10,437 nt of DNA. Origin: UBA6164 sp963979005. GTDB lineage: Bacteria; Patescibacteriota; Gracilibacteria; BD1-5; UBA6164. A program made the translations under genes and the position numbers. The notes beneath the pieces were generated by a model. That model ran no database searches. It saw only the letters and a program-made list of their open reading frames with translations, and was not told the DNA's origin. The stretch lies in the NCBI GenBank assembly GCA_963979005.1, contig CAXBVF010000041.1, positions 1-10,437 of the forward strand, given 5' to 3'. Positions 1 to 7,843 of this stretch are shown in pieces (the stretch's first letter is position 1; each line of letters starts with the position of its first letter).

Positions 1-1158
1 AATATCTGTTTCTAAAATTTTTGTAGTACTCGTTCATGCTGTCTTTATTCATGCATTATTTCACCATTGAAATAACTCTCAATATCAATTAGCATCATTA
101 AAAGCTATTGCTGCTGTTGTTGTTCATACATTACATGCCGCAATTGTATATCATGTTAATTCTCAACTACAAACAATTATATCTTCTGTATCACATTCAT
201 TTCAAGTTAATTCTCAATATATTGTTGTAGCTAATATACTTGCATCTCATATTACTGGAGTATTTGCTCATGTACAATTTTTATACGTATTTGGTATAAT
301 TACTACTTCTGTAGTATCATTTTTTAGAATTAAAGAATTAACTAATTCTACATTTTCTAACTCTCAATTAGCATTTAAAATATATTCATAAATATCACTA
401 CTTGCTAATACCGAACCTGTATATGCATCTTTTATTTTTTGTATTACAGCTTCCTTGCTTACATTATCATCATCAATAGCAATTGTTCAATTATAAACTG
501 ATAATACTAATCATGTTAAAGCTCATGTATTTGATACTACATTTCATTGCTCTGGTATATTTTCTCATCCATTAATTACTTGAGAAGTAATATTATTTGA
601 ATCAAGTATCATTGTTGATGCTAGAATTTCTGATGTAATTATACTAGGTACTGGAACAATATAACTAGCTGTTTTTATAAATACTCTATTATATGTACCA
701 TCTATTTTAGGAGTTACTGCTAAACTTGCTGCACTAGTTTGTAATATATTATTTAATACTAATGAATCTCATTCTAATAAACTTAATATTTCAAATTCAT
801 TCTTATTATTTGCAACAGAAAATATATATTTTTTATCTGTTAATGGGTCTGTTGGTACTTCATTCATACTTCTAGATAGACTAGAAATAACTGTAGAACC
901 AAATTCTCATTGATACCACAAAATCTCTGATTCATATTCTACTATTTCACTATTATCTGGTAGTGGATATTTCCCAGAATTTAGGTGAAATAACTCTAGT
1001 GATGTTTTCATACTACTAGTATCTGATATTCTAATACTATCTCTTGCATCTTTTGAATATCACTGTAATGATATGAATGCTATTGTTCATAGTATTGCTA
1101 GTATTGTAATTACGACTATTAACTCTACTAATGTAAAGGCTTGTTTTTGTTTATTCAT
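1..1158 (-). CDS. Type IV pilin-like protein with C-terminal FISUMP-like domain (3' end cut off by window edge)
   Basis: Read with TGA as Gly, 386 codons are open from the ATG at 1158 to base 1, with no stop, so the C-terminus lies outside. The N-terminus MNKQKQA-FTLVELIVVITILAI is a class III prepilin signal: short basic leader, cleavage before Phe, Glu at mature position 5, then one hydrophobic helix (about residues 8-30) for membrane anchoring and pilus assembly. The residue before the cleavage site is Ala rather than the usual Gly. Residues about 31-110 (KDARDSIRISDTSSMKTSLE, then KYPLPDN and VPTDP) look like a pseudopilin globular head. The last ~45 visible residues (YTIAACNVGTTTAA, then YGELFQWGNN) resemble a FISUMP domain (Fibrobacter succinogenes major paralogous domain), often found on surface proteins. 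Several Cys precede it. I infer a surface pilus or adhesin subunit. The pilin call is strong; FISUMP is probable because the domain is cut. Confidence 0.85.
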
Positions 1159-1379
1159 AGTATTTATAATTATAAATAATAATAGATTAATTATATTTTT
1201 TTGTGAGAATAAAGCTAATATTTTATATTTTTTATCTTTACTTCTAATTTAAAATATTTTTAATTTATTATTATTAATTTAAATAATTTTACAAAGCAAT
1301 AAATCTAATTAAAATTAATTTTAGAATAATTTAAGACAAAAGATTATTATAAACTTAATTTAAATATTAATAAAATATT
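1159..1379. promoter_or_regulatory. Divergent AT-rich spacer between the pilin gene and trxB
   Basis: This 221-bp, almost purely A/T stretch separates two divergently read genes and must hold both promoters. The 18-bp perfect palindrome at 1161-1178 (TATTTATAATTATAAATA) sits directly before the pilin ATG. In DNA this AT-rich such palindromes also arise by chance. I see no unambiguous -35/-10 pair, no Shine-Dalgarno sequence before either start, and no credible ORF. Confidence 0.35.
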
Positions 1380-2297
1380 ATGGAAAACTTAGACTACGAT
1401 TTAATAATTATTGGTACATGATCTGCGGGATACCCTGCTTGAATGTATGCCAGTAGATATAAACTAAAAAATCTTATTATTGGTGGGCAAGAAGGTTGAG
1501 CTTTGGCTACTTCTCATAAGGTAGAAAATTATCCTTGAGTTTTGTCTGCTCCATGAAAAGAAATAATGGATAATTTTAGAAAACATGCTGAAGTATCTGG
1601 TTCAGAAGTTTTAAATGAAATGGTAACTGAAGTAAGAAAACGTGAAGACCATAATCATTTTCATGTTGTGACTTCATCGTGAAAAGAATTCAAGGCAAAA
1701 TATGTAATACTAGCTACTTGAAATAATTACAGAAAACTTTGAGCTAAATGAGAAGAAGAATTTATTTGAAAATGAGTATCATATTGTGCTACTTGTGATT
1801 GAATGTTTTTTAAATGAAGAGATATCGTTATGGTAGGTTGATGAAATACAGCTATAACTGAAGCATTATATCTAGCTGATATTTGTAATAAAGTATATAT
1901 AGTTCATAGAAGAGATACTTTTAGAGCTGAAGATATATGGATAGAACAGGCTAAGAAAAGAGAGAATATAGAGTTTGTATTAAATGATGAAGTAGAAGAA
2001 ATAAAATGATCTATGTTTGTAGAAGAAATTGCTTTGAAATCTGGAAATAGTTTAAAAGCTGATGGAATATTTGTAGCAGTATGAACACTTCCAAATACAA
2101 AGTTAGTTGATTATATGAATCCAGAAAAAGATGAAGAAGGATGTCTTGTAGTAGATGCTAGACAAGAAACTTCTATCAAATGATTATATGCTGCTTGAGA
2201 TGTAACTACAAATTCTAATAAATTTAAACAAACTATAATGTCAGCTGCTGAATGATGTTTAGCTGTAAATAGTGTTCATGAGGATAATTTGAGATAA
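1380..2297 (+). CDS. trxB: Thioredoxin reductase (FAD/NADPH, CATC active site)
   Basis: 305 aa, about the usual length for low-Mr TrxR. It transfers electrons from NADPH through FAD and a redox disulfide to thioredoxin-like proteins in the cytoplasm. Visible motifs in order: the FAD-binding dinucleotide fold IIIGTGSAGYPAG (G12, G14, G17); ATG before the NADPH domain; the redox pair C136-A-T-C139 followed by DG; the NADPH-domain VGGGNTAITEA; HRRDTFRAE, whose HRR/R pattern is typical of NADPH-binding enzymes; and the C-terminal FAD-binding GLYAAGDVT. By my count 20 of its 30 glycines are TGA, including the Gly after CATCD and two of the GGGN triplet. The start is the first ATG giving a complete N-terminal beta strand; no Shine-Dalgarno sequence precedes it. 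A monocistronic unit is likely, since a large hairpin begins 10 bp after the stop. It could serve as reductant source for the RNRs encoded downstream on the other strand, which is inference. Confidence 0.95.
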
Positions 2298-2306
2298 TTA
2301 TATAGC

Positions 2307-2409
2307 AAATAAAAGTTCTTTTTGCGTATTTTCGAAAGCGGTTTTAATAGTTAATTTTATGATTAACATCATACTACCGCTCTCAAATACACAAAAAGAA
2401 CTTTTATTT
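2307..2409. repeat. Long imperfect inverted repeat (about 103 bp hairpin) after trxB
   Basis: The left arm 2307-2341 and right arm 2377-2409 pair over about 31 positions. There is an 18-bp perfect outer block (AAATAAAAGTTCTTTTTG and its complement), one mismatch, a 6-bp block, a 2-nt bulge (TC), and an inner G/C-richer block ending AGCGG / CCGCT. The 35-nt middle (2342-2376) holds a smaller hairpin, GTTAAT (2350-2355) with ATTAAC (2362-2367). It starts 10 bp after the trxB stop and could terminate trxB transcription, but it is much longer than an ordinary terminator. A MITE/REP-like repeat or a structured RNA are alternatives. There is no ORF in it. Confidence 0.7.
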
Positions 2410-2459
2410 TATCTATATTAATTTACTTTTATAATAAAAAATGTCAAAAACTGGTAAAT

Positions 2460-2487
2460 TTGATAAAAAAATGATAAAATATATTAA
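2460..2487 (+). promoter_or_regulatory. Possible promoter of the SulP gene
   Basis: TTGATA (2460-2465), a 16-bp spacer and TATTAA (2482-2487) would start transcription about 15 nt before the SulP ATG. A perfect TATAAT also occurs at 2489-2494 but would leave almost no leader and has no suitable -35. The region is so A/T-rich that either match is weak evidence. Confidence 0.3.
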
Positions 2488-2508
2488 GTATAATTTTTAC
2501 TTAGTTTT

Positions 2509-4260
2509 ATGTCATTTATAGATAAAAATAGTTTAAAAAAATTCTTTCCATTTCTAGAATGGATTCCAGAATTAAAAGATAAGCAAGTTTTGAAAGCAGA
2601 TACCATTGCTTGAATAACAGTTGCTATTATTTTGATTCCTCAAGCTATAGCATATGCTTCCCTAGTTTGAGTTCCTCCACATATTTGATTATATACTGCT
2701 TTTCTACCTGTAATTATTTGAGGTTTATTTAGTAGTTCTAGACAATTATCAACATGACCAGTGACTGTTATATCTCTAATGACAGCTGCTACTCTCGCTC
2801 CTTTTGCCTTATGAATGAGTGATTTTATTATGTACGCATCTATACTTGCTATCATGATATGATTAATGCAAATGACTTTATGATTATTTAGACTTTGAAG
2901 TATTTTTAACTTTCTATCTCATTCTGTTATAGTTTGATTTATTAATGCTGCTGCTATAATTACATGATTAAGTCAGCTTAAGAAAATATTTTGAGTTAGT
3001 GTAAATGGATGAACCAACTTCTTTCAGTCTACTTATGAACTTATATGAAATGTTATAAGTGATACCCATATTTATACTTTTGCATTTTGAGGACTATGAA
3101 TACTTTCTCTTGTTTTACTAAAAAAATACTTACCAAAATTACCTAGATTTTTATTAGTAGTAGTTATTTCAATTATTGTTTCATATTTTGTTTGATTTGA
3201 AGAGCTAGGTTGAAATATAGTTTGAGCAATTCCAACTGGATTACCTAGTCTTTATATTCCACAATTTAGTATAGATATATTAGTAACTCTATTCCCTATA
3301 GCTATCGTAGTATGATTCTTGTGATTTACTGAGGCTATATCAATTGCAAAAGCTATCTGACTTGAAACAAAAAAACAGGTACCATCAAATCAAATGCTTT
3401 TTAGTCAATGATTAGCAAATATAGTATCGTGATTTTCTAAATGATTCCCTACTTCATGAACATTCTCTAGAAGTGCAGTTAATCTAAAAACATGAGCCAA
3501 AACTCAATTTTCATCAGTTGTAACATGACTAATTATTTGAATTGCATTATTATTCTTTACTAAGTATTTATATCACTTACCAGAAGCTATTCTTGCTGGT
3601 ATAATAATAGTTGCAGTTGCCTGATTAGTACAAATAGAACCAATAATTAAAGCCTGGAAAATACAAAAACATGATGCTGTTATTTCTATAATTACATTTG
3701 TTGTAACTATTATATTCTCTCCAAATCTAGAAATGTGAATATTTGTATGAATATTTTTATCTCTAGTCTTTCATCTTTATCAATCAATGAAACCTAGATT
3801 TTCGGAGTTATCAATGTCAAAAGACTGAGCATATAGAGATGCTGTTCTACATAGTTTAGAAACAAGTAAAAAAGTATGAATATACAAATTCTACTGAAAA
3901 TTATTTTTTGTAAATATTCGGTATTTTGAATGAAAATTAATGAAATATGTAGATGAAAATCCTGAAATGAAAGTAATTGTAATTGATTTTGATATGATCC
4001 CATATATTGATTCATCAGCAATGGAAGTACTAGAAAATATAATAATGTCGATGGAAAAATTTGATATTGAAGTATATTTTACAGGTATACATGCAAACTT
4101 ATGGAAACAATTTGAATCTACATGATATTTAACAGAATTCTGAAAACATAATATTTTTCCAAAAATACCAAATCTTATTTGATTTTTGAAAGATAATAGA
4201 AGAGATTTAGATATGAGGCCTTTATTAGAATATTGTCCAATTAAAAAAACTGATACTTAA
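2509..4260 (+). CDS. SulP-family anion transporter with C-terminal STAS domain
   Basis: 583 aa, normal for bacterial SulP/SLC26 proteins. It is a multi-pass inner-membrane permease for sulfate, bicarbonate or another anion. The family signature is clear near the start: ILIPQAIAYASLVGVPPHIG, then LYTAFLPVIIGGLF, then SSRQLSTGPVTVISLMTAA (first transmembrane segments, about residues 35-95). Later come repeated hydrophobic helices and GFTEAISIAKAIG followed by QGLANIVSGFSKGFPTSGTFSRSAVN (about residues 280-330), also typical. The cytoplasmic STAS domain occupies roughly residues 450-560, with VIVIDFDMIPYIDSSAMEVL at about 489-508. Glycines throughout are mostly TGA, so standard-code reading would shatter the gene. 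Start ATG 2509 precedes the family N-terminus (FPFLEWIPEL) and lacks a Shine-Dalgarno sequence. The substrate cannot be told from sequence, and no sulfate-assimilation gene lies nearby, so sulfate is not assured. Confidence 0.92.
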
Positions 4261-4275
4261 AGTATCAGTTTTTTT
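4243..4275. terminator. Bidirectional intrinsic terminator with the SulP stop codon as its loop
   Basis: A perfect 15-bp stem, AAAAAAACTGATACT (4243-4257) with AGTATCAGTTTTTTT (4261-4275), closes on a 3-nt loop TAA (4258-4260). That loop is the stop codon of the SulP gene. The A-run and T-run serve as U-tracts for transcription from either side. This fits its place between the convergent SulP gene and nrdB, whose stop is only 15 bp beyond. Confidence 0.9.
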
Positions 4276-4289
4276 GAATTAATTTCTAA

Positions 4290-5333
4290 TTAAAAATCCC
4301 AAGATCAGTTCATTGCACTTGATTGTGCATAATTTGTAACTGTTGATTCAAAGAAATTTCCCCTCTCTGAATTATTATCTTGTAGTCTATCTAAATGTTT
4401 ATAAGGATTAACTACTACATTTTCATATAGTGGTTTAATACCAAGCATATTAAGTCTTTCATTAGCCAACCACTTAGTATAATTTTCTATATTTTCATGC
4501 CCCATTCATATAATATTTTTTCATAGAATATGTTTAGACCATTTTATTTCTTGTTTAACTGCAGTATCCATCATATCTAAAAGCATTGCTTCATCATAAA
4601 TCTTTGGAAATTCTTTTTGTATATCTTTTATTATATTAGCAAAAATAGTAACATGTGTTAATTCATCTCTTCTAATATAATTAATCATTCTATCTGTAGC
4701 TACCATTTTACCTTGATCAGCAAGTGTATCAAAAAATGCAAACCCATTATAGAAATAAATACTTTCTAATAAGAAATTTCAGATTACTCATTTAAAAAAA
4801 CTTTTATCAGTAGGATTATCTATAAATTCTTGATAGATTCATCATATAAATTCATTTCTTTCAAGTAAGTTTTTATCTTCTCTCCAAAAATAATATATTT
4901 CATCTCTATCCGCAGAATCAACAACTGTTTCTAAGATTACAGAATATGATTGAGAATGTATTGCTTCTTGATAAGCTTGAATAGATAATATTAAGTTTAC
5001 CTCAGGTGCAGTAATATAATCGTTAAAATTTGGAAGATTAACTGTTTGTATAGAATCAAGAAAAATCAAAAATGATAATATTCATTTGTAAGCTCTTCTT
5101 TCATCTTCAGATAAAGCTTCCTTCATTTGAATAGCATCTTCTCCTAAACCTGAAACCTTTTCAGGAACCCAAAAATTTCAAATCATTACTTGGTAAAGTG
5201 ATTTAGCCCATGTATATTTTGTTGAATTTAATTGGAACAAACCTGTAGTATTTCATTTTATAATTGTTCTAGCTGATACATCATCATTCCCTTTTGGATT
5301 GAAGATTAAATTTGCTTTCATTTCTTCTGTCAT
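4290..5333 (-). CDS. nrdB: Class I ribonucleotide reductase beta subunit (diiron-tyrosyl radical, R2)
   Basis: 347 aa, usual R2 length. It houses the diiron cofactor and stable tyrosyl radical passed to the alpha subunit NrdA for oxygen-dependent reduction of ribonucleotides. By comparison with E. coli R2, the metal ligands are all present: D93 (in FLDSIQ), E123 and H126 (in QEAIHSQSY), E190 (in LLESIYFY), E224 and H227 (in RRDELTH). Y130 is four residues after H126, at the place of the radical Tyr122. The C-terminus NFFESTVTNYAQSSAMNGSWDF (residues about 326-347) is like R2 tails that dock on NrdA. Start ATG 5333 follows an A-rich AAAGAGAAAAA. It is separated from nrdR by a probable terminator and may have its own promoter. 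No nrdA is in this window, so the partner must lie elsewhere. Whether it is Ia or Ib, and Fe or Mn, cannot be settled here. Confidence 0.95.
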
Positions 5334-5359
5334 TTTTTCTCTTTTTTAAATAATATTTT

Positions 5360-5387
5360 CTTATAGTAAGTTAATGATTTTAAACAA
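5360..5387 (-). promoter_or_regulatory. Possible promoter of nrdB
   Basis: On the minus strand TTGTTT (5382-5387), a 16-bp spacer and TATAAG (5360-5365) lie just after the putative nrdR terminator and upstream of the nrdB ATG. I found no NrdR-box-like site here. This is a weak call because of base composition. Confidence 0.35.
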
Positions 5388-5417
5388 AAATAACACTTTA
5401 TTTATTAAATAGTGTTA
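5386..5417 (-). terminator. Probable intrinsic terminator of the nrdD-nrdR gene string
   Basis: Read on the minus strand, TAACACT (5417-5411), a 13-nt A/T loop and AGTGTTA (5397-5391) form a 7-bp stem. It is followed directly by five T's (5390-5386) and then GTTT. It stands about 30 bp after the nrdR stop and before nrdB. The stem is short with only two G-C pairs, so termination may be partial. An operator is the alternative reading. Confidence 0.5.
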
Positions 5418-5446
5418 ATTAGTTGTTAAAAAATATAAAACTCTTT

Positions 5447-5893
5447 TTAATTATTCCCTTTATTTGCAATGAATTCAATAAAATCCTTAGAGGAATCAAA
5501 CTTTAAATGTACTGAAGCATACCTAATATAGGCTACATCATCTAAAGCCTTTAATGCATTTAAAACATCTTTTCATATCTCTTTTGAGCTGATTTCACTT
5601 TTTGTTGACCAATTAGCCTCTAATCCTCTAATCATATCATTAGTTTTTCAAACACTTAGATTTCTTTTATTTATAGCTAGTAGAATACTATCCTCTAATT
5701 TATTTCTATTATACCTTTCTTTTTTATTCCCTGATTTTTCAACAACTAGATTTATAATTTCCATTTTTTCAAATGTAGTAAATCTATTTTGACAATTTTG
5801 ACATAATCTTCTCCTTCTCACGGCTTTTCAATCATCTGATGTTCTTGAATCTAATACTTTTGTATCTTGATTTCAACAGTTAAAGCAATACAT
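5447..5893 (-). CDS. nrdR: NrdR transcriptional repressor of ribonucleotide reductase genes
   Basis: 148 aa, the usual NrdR size. It represses nrd promoters by binding NrdR boxes when its ATP-cone senses dATP/ATP. The N-terminal zinc ribbon is clear: MYCFNCGNQDTKVLDSR with C3/C6, then RRRRLCQNCQNRFTTFEKME with C31/C34; the RRRR stretch before the second pair is the DNA-binding signature. The ATP-cone covers about residues 46-136 (VVEKSGNKKERYNRNKLEDS, later DDVAYIRYASVHLKF). It lies downstream of nrdG and upstream of nrdB in the same direction. A TATAAT box in the 74-bp gap before it suggests it can be transcribed separately. Its expected targets are present: NrdR-box-like sites upstream of nrdD. 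Glycines in the zinc ribbon (NCG) and DDG are TGA codons. Confidence 0.96.
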
Positions 5894-5931
5894 TTTTTAA
5901 TTATTAATGATATATAATTTAGTATTTGTTT

Positions 5932-5958
5932 ATTATAGCCAAAAAGATTATTTTTCAA
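5932..5958 (-). promoter_or_regulatory. Possible internal promoter before nrdR
   Basis: On the minus strand TTGAAA (5958-5953), a 15-bp spacer and a perfect TATAAT (5937-5932) occur in the gap between nrdG and nrdR. The spacer is two bases short of optimal. It would give NrdR an unrepressed basal supply independent of the nrdD promoter; I see no NrdR-box-like site beside it. Confidence 0.4.
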
Positions 5959-5967
5959 ACTATAATA

Positions 5968-6669
5968 TTAATTCCTTATCTCTATATTATCAAGATAACT
6001 AATTAAATTATCTTTAAATTTTAATAACTCCTTCTCAGAAAAACTTTCTCACTCAAAATCTAAATCCAAAGTATCTCCTGCCCTATAATTCTGTAAACAA
6101 TATTTCTTTGCTCACTTTATATATTTTGCTATATTTGTAATATCACTAGAGCTATGTATTCATTTAATAATAGTTGTTCTAAATTCATGATCTATATCTG
6201 ATGACATTATTAGCTTAATACTATCTAAATATGGATTTTCGTCTATGTCTAGTCATACAATTTTTGAAAAACTTCATATTGAGTGTTTTATATCCATAGC
6301 GACATAATCAACTAAATTTTGCTCTATTAATTCTTTTAACATTTCTGGATTTTGACCATTTGTATCTAGCTTAACTAAATATCAGATTTCTTTTATTTTT
6401 TTACAAAAATCTACTAAATCTTTATGAATTGTAGGTTCTCATCAACAAATTGAAACTCAAGTTAAAAGTCATTTTCTTTTTTCTAAAAAATTGAATATAG
6501 CTTTTTCGGCTATTATATTTTTTCTTATAATTTTTATTTTTTCTGGTAGTACATATTCACTATTATGACAAAAATTACATCTAAGATTACATCAAAGAGT
6601 AAAAAGAATACATGATACTTCTCCAGGGAAATCTATCAAAGAAAAAGGAGTAATTCATGATATTTGCAT
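5968..6669 (-). CDS. nrdG: Anaerobic RNR-activating radical SAM protein (NrdG family)
   Basis: 233 aa, the length of the longer NrdG group rather than the ~150-aa E. coli type. It uses a [4Fe-4S] cluster and S-adenosylmethionine to abstract hydrogen from the NrdD glycine, making the glycyl radical. The cluster motif is C27-NLR-C31-NF-C34 followed by HN, preceded by the group-typical ISGITPFSLIDFPGEVSCIL. SICGGEPTIHKDL (about residues 73-85) is the SAM-contacting GGE motif, with both glycines of GGE coded by TGA. LVKLDTNG and VDYVAMDIKH follow as in the family. The start is 4 bp after the stop of the radical SAM gene before it, so the two are probably translationally coupled. Its partner genes nrdD and the detached glycyl domain lie just upstream in the same string. 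Specificity for NrdD is inferred from context and family resemblance. Confidence 0.9.
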
Positions 6670-6673
6670 AAAA

Positions 6674-7570
6674 TTATTTTATAGGAATAAATTCATCCCA
6701 TCCATATATTTCTGGATATTCTTTCCATGGTCATTCACATATATCATATTTACTACATTTTTTACATTCTTCTCTTTTTGCTTTTCACAAATTCCATCTA
6801 TAATCAGCATAACTTTCAGTTCTATATTCTGCATCCACTACTGCTGTTTCTGGCATAATTGCTTCTGCAATAGCATCTTCATATCATTGCATAAGACAAT
6901 ATGGAATTGCTTCAGTAAAAGCTGGTATTCAGGCTTTTTTTGCTAAATCTAAAGCCTTATGTACATATGGAATAACGTCAGACTTTTTAGCTACCACTGT
7001 TCTCTTATTTTTGTCAGCACTTCATAAAATATGAACAAATGCAAATTGAAACTGCGTAACTCAAAGTTTTATTAATAATTCAGCTAACTTTGGGATTTCT
7101 TTATAATTTGTTTTAGTTATAACTGAATTAATAATAACTAATTGATTTAGTTTTCTTAAATTTATTAATCATCTAACCACTCTATCCCAGGCTCAATGTG
7201 TCATAACCTGTTTATCATGAGTTGCATAGTTAAATCAATGTATAGATGGACTAAACTCAGTTACTCAAGCTGTTATCAATTCTTGTACATAATCTATATC
7301 ATCAAAATTCGTTCAGTTTGATTGAATCTGGATCTGTCTGTATCAGATTTTTTTTGCATATTTTATTACATCTATTAAGTCTGGATGGACTGTTGGTTCT
7401 CAACCAGTAAATACTACATATTCTGCACCATTATCATATTCCTTATCAAGTATTTCTTCAAGCTCTTTTAATTTTCTAGGCGCATATTTAAACCTTTTAT
7501 CTCATTGTACACAAAAAGTACAGTGATTATTACATGCAAATCAAACTTTTACATCTACTCTTTTATACAT
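6674..7570 (-). CDS. Radical SAM protein with C-terminal Cys cluster, unknown substrate
   Basis: 298 aa. The N-terminus YKRVDVKVGFACNNHCTFC carries the radical SAM cluster motif C13-x3-C17-x2-C20. FTGGEPTVHPDLIDVIKYAK is the GGEP loop, and IQIQSNGTNFDD matches the strand after it. The C-terminus has three more cysteines, C269-x2-C272-x5-C278, in ECKKCSKYDICEGPWKEY, suggesting an auxiliary Fe-S or SPASM-like site. The protein resembles MoaA/PqqE/SkfB-type enzymes (COG0535) in general build, but I do not recognise a specific family and assign no substrate. It lies between the detached glycyl-radical ORF and nrdG, 4 bp from nrdG, so it is very likely cotranscribed with the anaerobic RNR genes. 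Its job may be linked to NrdD maturation, or it may be a passenger. Start: ATG 7570 is the only sensible one before the cluster motif. Confidence 0.85.
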
Positions 7571-7627
7571 ATTTTTTATTAATTATAGAAACTATTATTC
7601 ATTTTAATTATATATAATTTTTTTATA

Positions 7628-7819
7628 CTAACAAGAATACTGTTTAGAAAAATCTAAATTTGCATTATTCTCTTTAAAATATGTTCTAGAATAAAATTCT
7701 GATTTTTTTCAAATATTGAAACTAGTTACAGGTCTATGATATCACATAACTCTAGTATAGATTTCACACCTAGTTCTCTCTATTTTTTCTCCATTTTTAT
7801 CATTAAAAACTGCTTCCAT
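7628..7819 (-). CDS. Detached glycyl-radical domain of class III RNR (C-terminal piece of NrdD)
   Basis: 63 aa. Residues 18-48 match the C-terminal glycyl-radical region of NrdD proteins: RCEIYTRVMGYHRPV, then SFNIGKKSEFYSRTYF. G26 in RVMGY is the residue expected to carry the radical, and its codon is TGA. The preceding nrdD lacks this region, so the active enzyme should be a complex of the two polypeptides. The ORF has its own ATG 24 bp after the nrdD stop, in the same frame, with two in-frame stops (TAA at 7846-7844 and TAG three codons on) between them. This is not a simple frameshift. The first ~15 residues (MEAVFNDKNGEKIER) have no counterpart I recognise and may help docking. NrdG, encoded two genes downstream, is the presumed activator. 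The family assignment is firm; function in trans is inferred. Confidence 0.88.
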
Positions 7820-7843
7820 ATTATTTATTATTAAGTACTAAAA

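Noticed and set aside
2307..2409. Integron attC site
   Set aside because: The inner GTTAAT/ATTAAC pair vaguely recalls attC core sites, but the required R and L box arrangement, an integrase and cassette structure are absent.
2441..2521. 26-codon plus-strand ORF overlapping the SulP start, as a leader peptide
   Set aside because: It is A/T-rich, has no ribosome-binding site or recognisable peptide, and includes the sequence where the SulP promoter should lie.
2640..2855. 71-codon minus-strand ORF antisense to the SulP gene
   Set aside because: It lies wholly inside the well-supported SulP coding sequence, is open only by chance, and shows no family resemblance.
3794..4021. 75-codon minus-strand ORF antisense to the STAS-domain part of the SulP gene
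   Set aside because: It overlaps a conserved domain on the other strand and its translation is low-complexity hydrophobic.
3940..4125. Stand-alone 61-aa STAS protein on the plus strand
   Set aside because: With TGA as Gly it is continuous with the SulP permease; the apparent ends are recoded TGA codons and an internal Met.
4305..5069. Three separate short minus-strand genes (4305-4505, 4521-4706, 4842-5069)
   Set aside because: They are fragments of a single nrdB that appear separate only if TGA is read as stop.
5391..5417. NrdR box before nrdB from the ACACT/AGTGT arms
   Set aside because: The arms are 7 bp too far apart for the 16-bp NrdR palindrome, and the T-run after the stem on the minus strand fits a terminator better.
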